Below are positions 16,307 through 24,223 of a stretch of DNA of 64,000 nucleotides, piece by piece. Below the pieces are notes generated by a model, which saw only the letters and a list, made by a program, of their open reading frames with translations, did not search any database and had not been told where the DNA came from. A program made the position numbers and the translations under genes. Positions within the stretch are counted from its first letter, which is position 1. Every line of letters begins with the position of its first letter. Source of the stretch: Dyella_B sp035690825 (GTDB lineage: Bacteria > Pseudomonadota > Gammaproteobacteria > Xanthomonadales > Rhodanobacteraceae). The stretch covers positions 1 through 64,000 of the forward strand of contig NZ_JBQCHP010000013.1 in assembly GCF_051954575.1 (NCBI RefSeq), in the 5' to 3' direction.

Positions 16307-17314
16307 ATGTTCCGAAAATCACCCATCAAGCGCCGCAATGTAATGGGCGCAGCCCTCATCGCCATCATGGTCTCCCCACTTGGCGCGATGAATGCAGCAT
16401 CGGCCAGCGACAGCGATTCGCTCGCTCCACTCAAACATATCCACGCAGGCGTATTGGACGTCGCCTACGCCGAACTCGGTCCCGCCAACGGCCCGGTGGT
16501 GATTCTCCTTCACGGTTGGCCCTACGACATCCACAGCTACGAAAGCGTCGCCCCCGCGCTTGCGGCAAAAGGCTATCGCGTGCTGGTGCCTTATGCGCGA
16601 GGCTACGGTGACACCCGCTTTCTTTCAGCCACTACGCCACGCAATGCCGAACCTGCCGCGCTGGCGCAGGACGTCATCGATTTCATGGATGCGCTCAAGA
16701 TCAAGCAGGCCACGCTGGCCGGATTCGATTGGGGTGCACGCTCGGCCGATATCGTCGCTGCATTGTGGCCGCAGCGCGTAAAGGCGCTGGTGTCGGTAAG
16801 CGGTTATCTGATCGGCAGCCAGGAAGCCGGCAAGCAGCCGTTGCCACCCAAGGCCGAATACCTATGGTGGTACCAGTTTTACTTCGCCACCGACCGCAGC
16901 CAGCTCGGCTATGCAAAGTACACGCATGACTTCGCCAAGCTGACCTGGCAGCTCGCCTCGCCGCAATGGCATTTCGACCAGGCCACCTTCGATCGCAGCG
17001 CCGCGGCGCTGGACAATCCCGATCAGGTCGCCATCGCCATCCAGAACTATCGGTGGCGGCTGGACTTGGTCAAGGGCGAAGACAAATACGCCGCGCTGGA
17101 GCAGCGCCTGGCCAAGTTCCCGACCATCAGTGTGCCGACCATCACCATGGAAGGCGACGCCAACGGTGCGCCGCATCCTGCCGCCGAGGCGTACCGCAAA
17201 TACTTCACCGGCAAATACGCCTATCGCCTGATCACCGGCGGCATCGGCCACAACCTGCCGCAGGAAGCACCGCAGGCATTCACGCAGGCCGTGATCGACG
17301 CCGATCATCTTTGA
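16307..17314 (+). CDS. Exported alpha/beta hydrolase, epoxide-hydrolase/dehalogenase-like
   Basis: A 335-residue protein with an N-terminal export signal (basic KRRN then MGAALIAIMVSPLGAMNAAS). The oxyanion motif HGWPYDIHSY, the nucleophile elbow LAGFDWGARSADI with Asp in the nucleophile position, and a C-terminal GGIGHNLPQEAP with the catalytic His fit the epoxide hydrolase / haloalkane dehalogenase branch, which uses an Asp-ester intermediate. A cap domain (about residues 165-255) is rich in aromatics (YLWWYQFYF). CGGGAG precedes ATG 16307. It begins a four-gene co-directional run with P460, SDR and a second hydrolase. Confidence 0.85.
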   Translation: MFRKSPIKRRNVMGAALIAIMVSPLGAMNAASASDSDSLAPLKHIHAGVLDVAYAELGPANGPVVILLHGWPYDIHSYESVAPALAAKGYRVLVPYARGYGDTRFLSATTPRNAEPAALAQDVIDFMDALKIKQATLAGFDWGARSADIVAALWPQRVKALVSVSGYLIGSQEAGKQPLPPKAEYLWWYQFYFATDRSQLGYAKYTHDFAKLTWQLASPQWHFDQATFDRSAAALDNPDQVAIAIQNYRWRLDLVKGEDKYAALEQRLAKFPTISVPTITMEGDANGAPHPAAEAYRKYFTGKYAYRLITGGIGHNLPQEAPQAFTQAVIDADHL

Positions 17315-17337
17315 CGCCATCGTGTGGGAGCGATCCG

Positions 17338-17847
17338 ATGAAGCCGATTCACCTGGCGGTCTTGGCCATGATCTGCGCGATGGTTCTGCTGGCGTCCACC
17401 GACAACACGATGGCCGCAGCCGACGATGGCGATGCGTCACCGATTTACGGCGTGAGGATTCCCGCAGGCTATCGGCAATGGCAACTGATCGCTCCCGCCG
17501 AGGAAGCGGCGCCGTTGAACGAGATTCGCGCGGTGCTGGGCAATACGATCGCGGTCAATGCGTATCGTGATGGCGCGCTGCCGTTTCCCGATGGAACAGT
17601 GTTAGCCAAGCTGGCGTGGAAACACGTGCCGTCGCCGGACTTCGCCTCGGCCTCCATTCCGGGTGCAGCGACCACCGTGCAGTTCATGGTCAAGGATTCG
17701 AAGAAATATGCCGCCACTGGCGGCTGGGGTTTCGGCCGTTTCGTCAACGGCAAGGCGGCGGACGAGGCGCAGCACCGCACCTGCTTCGCCTGCCATCAGG
17801 CGCGGGCCAAAGCGCACGATTACGTATTCACGCGCTACGCGCATTAG
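17338..17847 (+). CDS. Cytochrome P460-like periplasmic haem protein
   Basis: A 169-residue protein with signal peptide (HLAVLAMICAMVLLASTDNT region) and a cytochrome P460 fold: IPAGYRQWQLIAP near the N-terminus, HVPSPDF, GWGFGRFVNGKA, and a C-terminal CFACHQAR haem c attachment motif (CxxCH). P460 relatives oxidise hydroxylamine or detoxify NO with a cross-linked haem; the P460-specific lysine cannot be confirmed here. ATG 17338 lies 23 nt after the hydrolase stop, behind GGGAG. Confidence 0.82.
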   Translation: MKPIHLAVLAMICAMVLLASTDNTMAAADDGDASPIYGVRIPAGYRQWQLIAPAEEAAPLNEIRAVLGNTIAVNAYRDGALPFPDGTVLAKLAWKHVPSPDFASASIPGAATTVQFMVKDSKKYAATGGWGFGRFVNGKAADEAQHRTCFACHQARAKAHDYVFTRYAH

Positions 17848-17880
17848 TTGTTCGTTGCCACGCGTACAAGAGGAAACACC

Positions 17881-18708
17881 ATGTCGCAAAGATGGTTGAT
17901 TACAGGTTGTTCGCGCGGTATCGGCCATGCGCTGGCGGAAGCTGTGCTGCAGGCAGGGCATCGGTTGGTGGCGACCGCACGCGATCCGGCGCAAGTGGCG
18001 GATCTGGCGCGTCGTTATGGCGATGCAGTTTGCGTGGCCGCGCTGGATGTTACCGATCCGGCTGCTGCACAAGGCGCGGTGCAGCTGGCCGAGGCAAGCT
18101 TTGGCGGGCTCGACGTATTGGTGAACAACGCCGGCTACGGCAACGTCAACGCCATCGAGGATACGTCGCTGGATGATTTTCGCCGGCAGATCGAAACCAA
18201 TCTGTTCGGCACGATCATCATGACCAAGGCGGTGATTCCACTGATGCGCCAGCAACGCAGCGGCCACATCATCCAGTTCTCGTCTGTGGGCGGGCGCATC
18301 GGTGCGCCGGGCAGGGCGCCTTATTCCGCCGCCAAGTGGGGCGTGGAAGGCTTCAGTGAAGTGCTGGCCAGGGAAATGGCGCTGGTCGGCGTGAAAGTCA
18401 GCATCATCGAACCCGGCGGTTTTCGCACCGACTTTGCCGGTGCCTCGACCGTGCTGGAAGAAGGCCGTCCGGAATACGACGAAGTGGTCGGCGTCGCGGC
18501 GCGCATGCAACGCGATTATCACGGCCGCCAGCCGGGTGATCCTGCGCGCGCGGCCCAAGCCATCCTCAACATCGCATCCATGGAGCAGCCACCTTTGCGA
18601 CTGCCACTGGGCAGTGATGCCGTGGTCGCCATCGCAAAAGCCGATTACGCAAAGCTCGCCGAACTGGAACGCTGGCGAAAATTGAGCGTGTCCACGGATT
18701 TCCCCTGA
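17881..18708 (+). CDS. Short-chain dehydrogenase/reductase (classical SDR)
   Basis: A 275-residue NAD(P)-dependent oxidoreductase. The cofactor motif TGCSRGIG (T-G-x3-G-x-G), the NNAGYG motif, the catalytic Ser in FSSVGGRIG and YSAAK (Tyr-x3-Lys) are all present, as is the EPGGFRTDF block after the active site. The pattern resembles SDRs annotated as oxidoreductases acting on retinol- or steroid-like substrates, but the substrate is not predictable. ATG 17881 has GAGGAAACACC just before it; an earlier in-frame start at 17848 has none. Confidence 0.88.
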   Translation: MSQRWLITGCSRGIGHALAEAVLQAGHRLVATARDPAQVADLARRYGDAVCVAALDVTDPAAAQGAVQLAEASFGGLDVLVNNAGYGNVNAIEDTSLDDFRRQIETNLFGTIIMTKAVIPLMRQQRSGHIIQFSSVGGRIGAPGRAPYSAAKWGVEGFSEVLAREMALVGVKVSIIEPGGFRTDFAGASTVLEEGRPEYDEVVGVAARMQRDYHGRQPGDPARAAQAILNIASMEQPPLRLPLGSDAVVAIAKADYAKLAELERWRKLSVSTDFP

Positions 18709-18755
18709 TCGTCCCTTTCATCACCCCCATCCCTTCCACTAACCAGGAGATTCAC

Positions 18756-19541
18756 ATGAAAAAGCTGTTCGCGGGCCTTGCGCTGGCGTTCGCCATGGTC
18801 ACCGGACCGAATGCGTTCGCGCAAACGAAGCATGTCGACAAGCCATTTATCGTGCTGGTCCATGGCGCGTTCGCCGATGCCTCGAGCTGGAATGGCGTGA
18901 TCAAGATCCTGCGCAAGGACGGCTACTTCGTTATCGCCGCCGCCAATCCGCTGCGTGGCGTGAAGAGCGACGGACAGTACATCGGCAGCCTCGTCACGGC
19001 ATTGACGAGGCCGGTGGTGCTGGTCGGCCACTCCTATGGCGGCAATGTCATCACCGAAGCGGCCAATGGCCATCCGAACGTCAAGGCGCTGGTGTACGTC
19101 AGCGCGTTTTCGCCGGATACGGGTGAGAGCGCCTCCGAACTGGCCGGCAAGTTCCCCGGCAGCACGCTTGGTCAGGCGCTCGCGCCACCGGCCGTGCTTC
19201 CCGACGGCGGTAAGGATCTTTACATCCTGCAGGACAGATTCCCCGCGCAATTCGCCGCCGATGTGCCGATGGCGCAGGCAGCGCTGATGGCGGCGACGCA
19301 ACGCCCGGTGACGGAAGCGGCGCTCAACGAGAAGAGTGGCCAGGCGGCGTGGAAGAGCATTCCGTCCTGGCATATCTATGGCACGGCGGACAAGAACATT
19401 CCGCCTGCGGCAATGGCATTCATGGCCGCGCGTGCGCATGCGCGGGACGTGGTAGTGGTCAAGGGCGCTTCGCACGTCGTGATGGTGTCCCATCCCGAAG
19501 CCGTGGCGCGGTTGATCGAGGAAGCGGCTGCTGCGCAGTGA
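18756..19541 (+). CDS. Secreted alpha/beta hydrolase (Ser nucleophile)
   Basis: A 261-residue protein with a clear signal peptide (KKLFAGLALAFAMVTGPNAF, then AQ). The alpha/beta hydrolase core is small: oxyanion HGAFADASSW, nucleophile elbow LVGHSYGGNVI with Ser, Asp region IYGTADKNIP and catalytic His in GASHVVMVSHPEA. This belongs to the group of short esterase-like hydrolases often annotated as salicylate esterase or AB-hydrolase; substrate unknown. AGGAG precedes ATG 18756. It ends the hydrolase/P460/SDR run. Confidence 0.88.
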   Translation: MKKLFAGLALAFAMVTGPNAFAQTKHVDKPFIVLVHGAFADASSWNGVIKILRKDGYFVIAAANPLRGVKSDGQYIGSLVTALTRPVVLVGHSYGGNVITEAANGHPNVKALVYVSAFSPDTGESASELAGKFPGSTLGQALAPPAVLPDGGKDLYILQDRFPAQFAADVPMAQAALMAATQRPVTEAALNEKSGQAAWKSIPSWHIYGTADKNIPPAAMAFMAARAHARDVVVVKGASHVVMVSHPEAVARLIEEAAAAQ

Positions 19542-19555
19542 GCTGAAGCCGATGG

Positions 19556-19583
19556 CTGCGAGCCGGTTCGCAACGGCTCGCAG
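19556..19583 (+). terminator. Possible terminator hairpin after the hydrolase gene
   Basis: CTGCGAGCC (19556-19564) and GGCTCGCAG (19575-19583) form a perfect 9-bp stem with a 10-nt loop, 15 nt after the stop codon. No T-tract follows, so termination is uncertain. Confidence 0.4.
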
Positions 19584-19627
19584 ATGTCTGCGAAGCGAAT
19601 CGCCGCATCGATGGAACGGGGAAGACA

Positions 19628-19975
19628 ATGCGCTTTTATGTTCTTCGCGTGTTCGCTTTCTTGCGCAGGCGTTTTTCGTGCCGCAGTCCGTCATGTCTGG
19701 CTGCGCGCATGGTCGCTGCGCAGGCTGGCAATCGCGTTGCATATAGCAGCGTGCTAGCGGAATCGGTTGCGTTGATCCGCGCGACGGCGCTCGCGCATCA
19801 CTTACCGTTCGAAGCCGTGGATCAGGTCGTGCATGCCACGCTTAAAACGGTGCATGGCATGCGGCATACGTATGATCCGGCGGTTTCTTACCAGGCGTGG
19901 TTGGACGCTATTGCCACGCATCATGCGAAGCAGGTGGTGTGTACTCGATGGGGTGCCGAATCGTCATTCCGGTGA
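19628..19975 (+). pseudogene. Truncated ECF-sigma-like (region 2) reading frame
   Basis: A 115-residue frame. Residues about 45-100, containing LPFEAVDQVVHATLKTVHGM then RHTYDPAVSYQAWLDAIATH, read like region 2 of an extracytoplasmic-function sigma factor: the helix that in intact proteins is AD-x-EDVVQETLL-x-h-x, the H-x-YDP turn, and the WL-x-AIA helix. Region 4 and the linker are missing and the frame ends soon after. The first about 35 residues are Arg/Cys-rich and look random. It may be a sigma remnant or a shortened anti-regulator; expression is unproven. Confidence 0.45.
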
Positions 19976-19981
19976 AGTGGT

Positions 19982-20533
19982 CTAGAGAAACTTCGCAAAC
20001 TTGTCGATCGGACGAACCTTCAACGCATCCAGATCCCACGCAAGCAACTGCGCGATCGCCAAGGTATCGGCATGGATCTGCCGGCGGCGTTCGGAGAACG
20101 CGCGCAGCAACCTGTTCCGCCACCGGGATTGAACCTGCAGTTCGAACGCGATGACCGCCGCGGCAAGGCGGGTAAGGTCGTCGGTCCAATCGAGGCTGAT
20201 CGCCGCGTTGGCGATGGCCAGCAATCGGCCGTGCGACACCAGCCGGCTTATGCGTTTCTCGATCGACAACGACTGCGCAGCACGCGCATCGCCCGGGGTA
20301 AGCACGGCGTGATATAGCAGGGCGCTAAGCACTCGTTCCATGCGGCGCGCCAGACGTTGCTCGAGCGGCTCCAGCTCCACCGCGTTTGCTTCGATAACAT
20401 GCGCTTGCGAAGCACGCGATCGGCTTGGCCGGGCATTCGGCGCCGAAGGGCGGGTGCCGGCAGGCCAGAGCGGTATCACGTTGCTCGGAGCGCTTTGCTC
20501 CGATTCGATCAGGAAGTTGGTGGTCGTCTTCAT
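19982..20533 (-). CDS. Hypothetical protein
   Basis: A 183-residue protein that I do not recognise. The first about 45 residues are polar and low-complexity (SAPSNVIPLWPAGTRPSAPN), followed by a largely helical region with LEPLEQRLARRMERVLSALL, then HAVLTPGDARAAQSLSIEKR and a C-terminal LLAWDLDALKVRPIDKFAKF. No signal peptide or membrane segment. ATG 20533 has AAGG six nt upstream. It lies convergent with the sigma-like remnant and divergent from the VOC gene. Coding potential is supported mainly by length, start context and lack of a better frame. Confidence 0.6.
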   Translation of the reverse strand: MKTTTNFLIESEQSAPSNVIPLWPAGTRPSAPNARPSRSRASQAHVIEANAVELEPLEQRLARRMERVLSALLYHAVLTPGDARAAQSLSIEKRISRLVSHGRLLAIANAAISLDWTDDLTRLAAAVIAFELQVQSRWRNRLLRAFSERRRQIHADTLAIAQLLAWDLDALKVRPIDKFAKFL

Positions 20534-20757
20534 AGTGCCCTTGCCCATGCATCGGACGTGCCAGCTCGCTGGCCTTCAGGGGTTATCGGCCGCCGATCGG
20601 GCCGGCTGAAGGGTTCCAGGCGACCCGGCCGGTCAGGACGCCCCCGTAGGACCCCGCTGACCTGCGAAAAAAGGTCCGTTCTGGCAAGGAATGGTCATCA
20701 CGTTCTGGCCTGGTTCGCGCATAATCGGCCACTCGATCCGCCTGCACGGGAGCTTCC

Positions 20758-21144
20758 ATGAAACGCGTTACTGGCATTGGTGGGATTTTCTTCAAAGCCA
20801 AGGATCCGAAGGGCCTTGGCGCCTGGTACAAGAAGCACCTCGGGGTCGACGTCGCCGACTGGGGCGGCGCCGCGTTCCGCTGGAACGGCCCGGACAACCC
20901 CGAAGGCGTCGGCACCACCGTCTGGAACCCGTTTGGCGCGGACACCAGCTATTTCGCCCCCAGCTCCGCGCCCTTCATGATCAACTACCGTGTCGACGAC
21001 CTGCACGCCTTGCTGGCTGCGCTGCGCGCCGAAGGCGTGCACGTGGATGAGAAGGTCGAGGAATCCGAGTACGGCAAGTTCGGCTGGGTCGTCGACCCGG
21101 AGGGCAACAAGCTGGAGCTGTGGCAGCCGCCGACCGGGCAGTGA
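20758..21144 (+). CDS. VOC-family (glyoxalase/bleomycin-resistance-like) protein
   Basis: A 128-residue single-copy vicinal-oxygen-chelate protein. The opening GIGGIFFKAKDPKGLGAWYK and the closing FGWVVDPEGNKLELWQPP are the standard beta-alpha-beta-beta-beta landmarks; the Glu in NKLELW is the usual metal ligand. Single-domain members work as dimers; substrate unknown. GGGAG lies 5-6 nt before ATG 20758. Confidence 0.85.
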   Translation: MKRVTGIGGIFFKAKDPKGLGAWYKKHLGVDVADWGGAAFRWNGPDNPEGVGTTVWNPFGADTSYFAPSSAPFMINYRVDDLHALLAALRAEGVHVDEKVEESEYGKFGWVVDPEGNKLELWQPPTGQ

Positions 21145-21234
21145 GAGGCCATGCCACCTGTAAATGCCAGGTGGCAGAAAATTTGCATCGACGACAGACG
21201 TAGGTCCGCCATCCGGCACACAGGGGAGCTGTCG

Positions 21235-21873
21235 ATGAGGCGCTGCCGTTCGCCACTACTGTGCCTGTTCGCCTGGGGCGTGGCCGCGGCGGCGCATGCG
21301 GGAACGTTGACGATACGAACGGCCGACAACCATCAGCAGCCCGTCGGCGATGCGGTCGTGACCATCGATGGTGCCCACGCTGGTACCGCGGCTGCTACGC
21401 ATTACATCGACCAGAAGGGCGAGCGGTTCATTCCCTATGTGGAAGTGATGCATCCGGGTGACAGCGTGGTGTTCCGCAACAGCGACAGCACGCGGCACCA
21501 TGTTTATTCGTTCGCGCCGATCGGGGCGTTCCAGTTCATTCTCAGCCCCGGCGAAAATTCCGCGCCTGTCGTGCTGCGCCAAGTCGGTACCGTCGCCGTC
21601 GGCTGCAACATCCACGATCACATGATTGCGTATCTCGTGGTGACCGCCGACCAGGTGCGGGTGACGAACGAGCAAGGCCTGGCGCAGTTCGATGACCTGC
21701 CGCCCGGCCGCTATACGGTGACGGTATGGCATCCGCAACTGTGGCCGGGGCATCCGCCGGTAAGCGCGAATGTCGACGTGCCTGCAACGGGTGCCGCGCC
21801 CGACCTGCCTTTCACGTTGCGGCTGATGCCCGACCCGCGCCAGGTCGCCGACCACGAACACCTGGACTACTAG
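21235..21873 (+). CDS. Periplasmic cupredoxin-like (methylamine-utilization-protein-like) protein
   Basis: A 212-residue protein with signal peptide (SPLLCLFAWGVAAAAHA, then G). Residues about 75-150 form a cupredoxin: DSTRHHVYSF supplies a His and VGCNIHDHMIAYL supplies the C-x2-H-x2-M ligand set of a type 1 copper site. The C-terminal part (FDDLPPGRYTVTVWHP) resembles a carboxypeptidase-regulatory-like beta sandwich. GGGGAG precedes ATG 21235. The gene is separated by only 4 bp from the EAL gene, so an envelope copper or redox input to c-di-GMP signalling is a reasonable inference. Confidence 0.82.
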   Translation: MRRCRSPLLCLFAWGVAAAAHAGTLTIRTADNHQQPVGDAVVTIDGAHAGTAAATHYIDQKGERFIPYVEVMHPGDSVVFRNSDSTRHHVYSFAPIGAFQFILSPGENSAPVVLRQVGTVAVGCNIHDHMIAYLVVTADQVRVTNEQGLAQFDDLPPGRYTVTVWHPQLWPGHPPVSANVDVPATGAAPDLPFTLRLMPDPRQVADHEHLDY

Positions 21874-21877
21874 CGCC

Positions 21878-24223
21878 ATGCGCATGGTGATCGGCTTCCG
21901 GCTTCGCCTTGCGCTGTTCTTCGTCGGAATGCTGGTGACGGTGCAGCTGATCACCGGCGCCCTGGTCTACAGCGTGACGCGCCACGCGCTGGTGCTGGAT
22001 GGCGAACGCCAGCTCGCCGCCAGCGCCAAGGCCTTTCAGGCGCAGATGGACGATGTTTCCGCACGCATCGCCGGCAATGTGCGTGTGATGGCGCTGGATT
22101 TCGCCTTGCGCCAGGCGATTGCCGAAGGCGACCGCGGCACCGTGCTTTCGGTGCTGCACAACCATGGCCGGCGCGTGGGCGCGTCGCGCATGCAGCTGGT
22201 CAATCTCGATGGCAGCATCGCCGCCGATACCGCCGACGAGCATGCGGCAGGGCAAAGCTTTCCCTTCGGCGAACTGATCCAGCAGGCGTTCAATCAGCAG
22301 ACCGCGGTGATGGCCGCCGTACAGGGGCATGTGGACTGGATCGTGGTGGTGCCGATCTACGCGCCGCAACCGGTGGGCCTGGTGGTGGTCTACGTGCAGG
22401 TGGACGATCAGCTGCTTGCGCACATGCAACAGCTGAGCACGCTGCGGCGTGACGTTGCGCTGGAGGTGCAACTGGCGCCCTCGCATTGGCAGGCGGTGGC
22501 GCTGGGCGATCGTGCCACGCCTTTCGCGCGCGGTTTGGAACAGGCCACGGGCGACTTTCCGGAGCAGCCAAAGCTGCGTCGCATGGGGCAGGGCGATTAC
22601 ATCGTGCTGGCCCAGCCGCTGCAGCGGCCGTACAACAGCGCGCCAGTCGTGGTCCTGTTCGGCTATTCGCTGGATGACGCCTTGCGTCCTTATCGCAACC
22701 TGGCGTTGGCCTGGTCGGCCTTGCTCGCGCTCGGCCTGGTCACCGGCTTGGTGGGCGCGTGGCTGATCGCGCGCAACGTATCGCGTCCGGTGGAATGGCT
22801 GGCGACGGTGGCCAGGCGCATCGAGCAGGGCGACTACCGCACACCGCCACGGCTGCGACGCCGCGACGAGATTGGCGCGCTGGCCAGCGCGATCGGCGCC
22901 ATGGCCGAAGCCGTGCAGCAGCGCGAGGAACGCATTTCCTACCAGGCCACGCACGATGCCGTGACGGGGCTGCCCAATCGTCTGGCGATCGAGGCCGAGA
23001 TCACGCACGACATTGCCGATGGCGTGACGCGCGGCAGCTTGCTGATGATCGGCCTTACGCGCGTGCCGGACATCATCAAGACCATGGGGCACGGCCTTTG
23101 CGATCGCCTGATGCACGAGGCGGGCGAGCGTATCCAGCACCTGGCGGACGGTGCGCAGGTGGCGCGCGCCACCGACAGCAACTTCGTCATCTGGCTCGCC
23201 GGCGCCGGCGTGGACGATGCGGTCCGCGTCGCAAAGCATGTGCTCGATGTGCTGACGGCGCCCTACGTGGAGCCCAATCTGAGCATCGACATGGTGCCTG
23301 CCATCGGCGTCGCCCTTTATCCGGAGCATGCCGGCCACGCCGTTGCGTTGCTGCGTTATGCCGAGACGGCGCAGTTCGCGGCGATCGGCTCGTCCCACGC
23401 CTGGGCGTTCTACCGGACGGCTACCGATCCGCACCGGCCCGAGCGGCTGTCGTTGATGGGCGAGCTGCGTGAAGCGCTCGCGCAACGTCAACTGAGCTTG
23501 CATTACCAACCCAAGCTGGCGTTGTCGACACGGCGCATGGATAGCGTGGAATCGTTGGTACGGTGGCAGCATCCCATTCGCGGGAACATACCGCCGGACG
23601 TGTTTATCGGCATGGCCGAAGACACCGGCAACATCCATCGCCTGACGCGATGGGCCTTGGAGACGGCCATTGTGCAAGCCAGCCAGTGGCGTGCGCAGGG
23701 CCTGCTGCTACGCGTGGCGGTCAACCTTTCCGCCCGCGACCTGGGTGATGTCGAACTGCCGGGACACATCGTCGAACTGGCGGATCTGCACCGGCTTCCG
23801 CATGACCAGCTGACCTTGGAAATCACCGAGCGCGCAGTGATCGGTGAATTCGAATCGGCCTCGCGCGTGCTGCAGCAACTGGACGAGCAAGGTTTTCATA
23901 TCGCCATCGACGATTTCGGCGTCGGCCAGTCGTCATTGTCATACCTGCACAAGCTGCCCGTGCACGAGTTGAAGATCGACCAGAGCTTCATCAGGCACCT
24001 GATCGATGATGCCAACGACCGCATCATCGTGCGCTCGATTGTGGAGCTCAGCCACAACCTGGGCTATAGCGTCACCGCCGAAGGTGTGGAGAACGCGCAA
24101 GTGCTGGACTACCTGGCTTCGATCGGCTGCGATCATGCGCAGGGTTACTTCGTTGCGCGGCCGGTGAGCGCCGATTCGCTTGCCGATGAAATCGCCCATC
24201 CATTCGACGGTGGCCACGCATGA
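21878..24223 (+). CDS. Membrane c-di-GMP phosphodiesterase: sensor, HAMP, degenerate GGDEF, EAL
   Basis: A 781-residue inner-membrane protein. TM1 spans about residues 7-33, a periplasmic sensor follows to about 268, TM2 about 272-297 and HAMP about 298-350. The GGDEF domain (about 365-525) is degenerate: the signature place reads ATDSNFVIWL. The EAL domain (about 535-775) looks catalytically complete: ESLVRW near 558, Asn in VNLSARDL, Glu in ITERAV, DDFGVGQSSL, LKID, and EGVE. The likely role is hydrolysis of c-di-GMP controlled by a periplasmic signal. It sits between the cupredoxin and an outer-membrane protein gene; the downstream start overlaps its stop by 4 bp. Confidence 0.9.
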   Translation: MRMVIGFRLRLALFFVGMLVTVQLITGALVYSVTRHALVLDGERQLAASAKAFQAQMDDVSARIAGNVRVMALDFALRQAIAEGDRGTVLSVLHNHGRRVGASRMQLVNLDGSIAADTADEHAAGQSFPFGELIQQAFNQQTAVMAAVQGHVDWIVVVPIYAPQPVGLVVVYVQVDDQLLAHMQQLSTLRRDVALEVQLAPSHWQAVALGDRATPFARGLEQATGDFPEQPKLRRMGQGDYIVLAQPLQRPYNSAPVVVLFGYSLDDALRPYRNLALAWSALLALGLVTGLVGAWLIARNVSRPVEWLATVARRIEQGDYRTPPRLRRRDEIGALASAIGAMAEAVQQREERISYQATHDAVTGLPNRLAIEAEITHDIADGVTRGSLLMIGLTRVPDIIKTMGHGLCDRLMHEAGERIQHLADGAQVARATDSNFVIWLAGAGVDDAVRVAKHVLDVLTAPYVEPNLSIDMVPAIGVALYPEHAGHAVALLRYAETAQFAAIGSSHAWAFYRTATDPHRPERLSLMGELREALAQRQLSLHYQPKLALSTRRMDSVESLVRWQHPIRGNIPPDVFIGMAEDTGNIHRLTRWALETAIVQASQWRAQGLLLRVAVNLSARDLGDVELPGHIVELADLHRLPHDQLTLEITERAVIGEFESASRVLQQLDEQGFHIAIDDFGVGQSSLSYLHKLPVHELKIDQSFIRHLIDDANDRIIVRSIVELSHNLGYSVTAEGVENAQVLDYLASIGCDHAQGYFVARPVSADSLADEIAHPFDGGHA

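Noticed and set aside
21812..23677. A 621-residue open frame on the minus strand across the EAL gene
   Set aside because: Antisense shadow of a well-recognised GGDEF-EAL protein.
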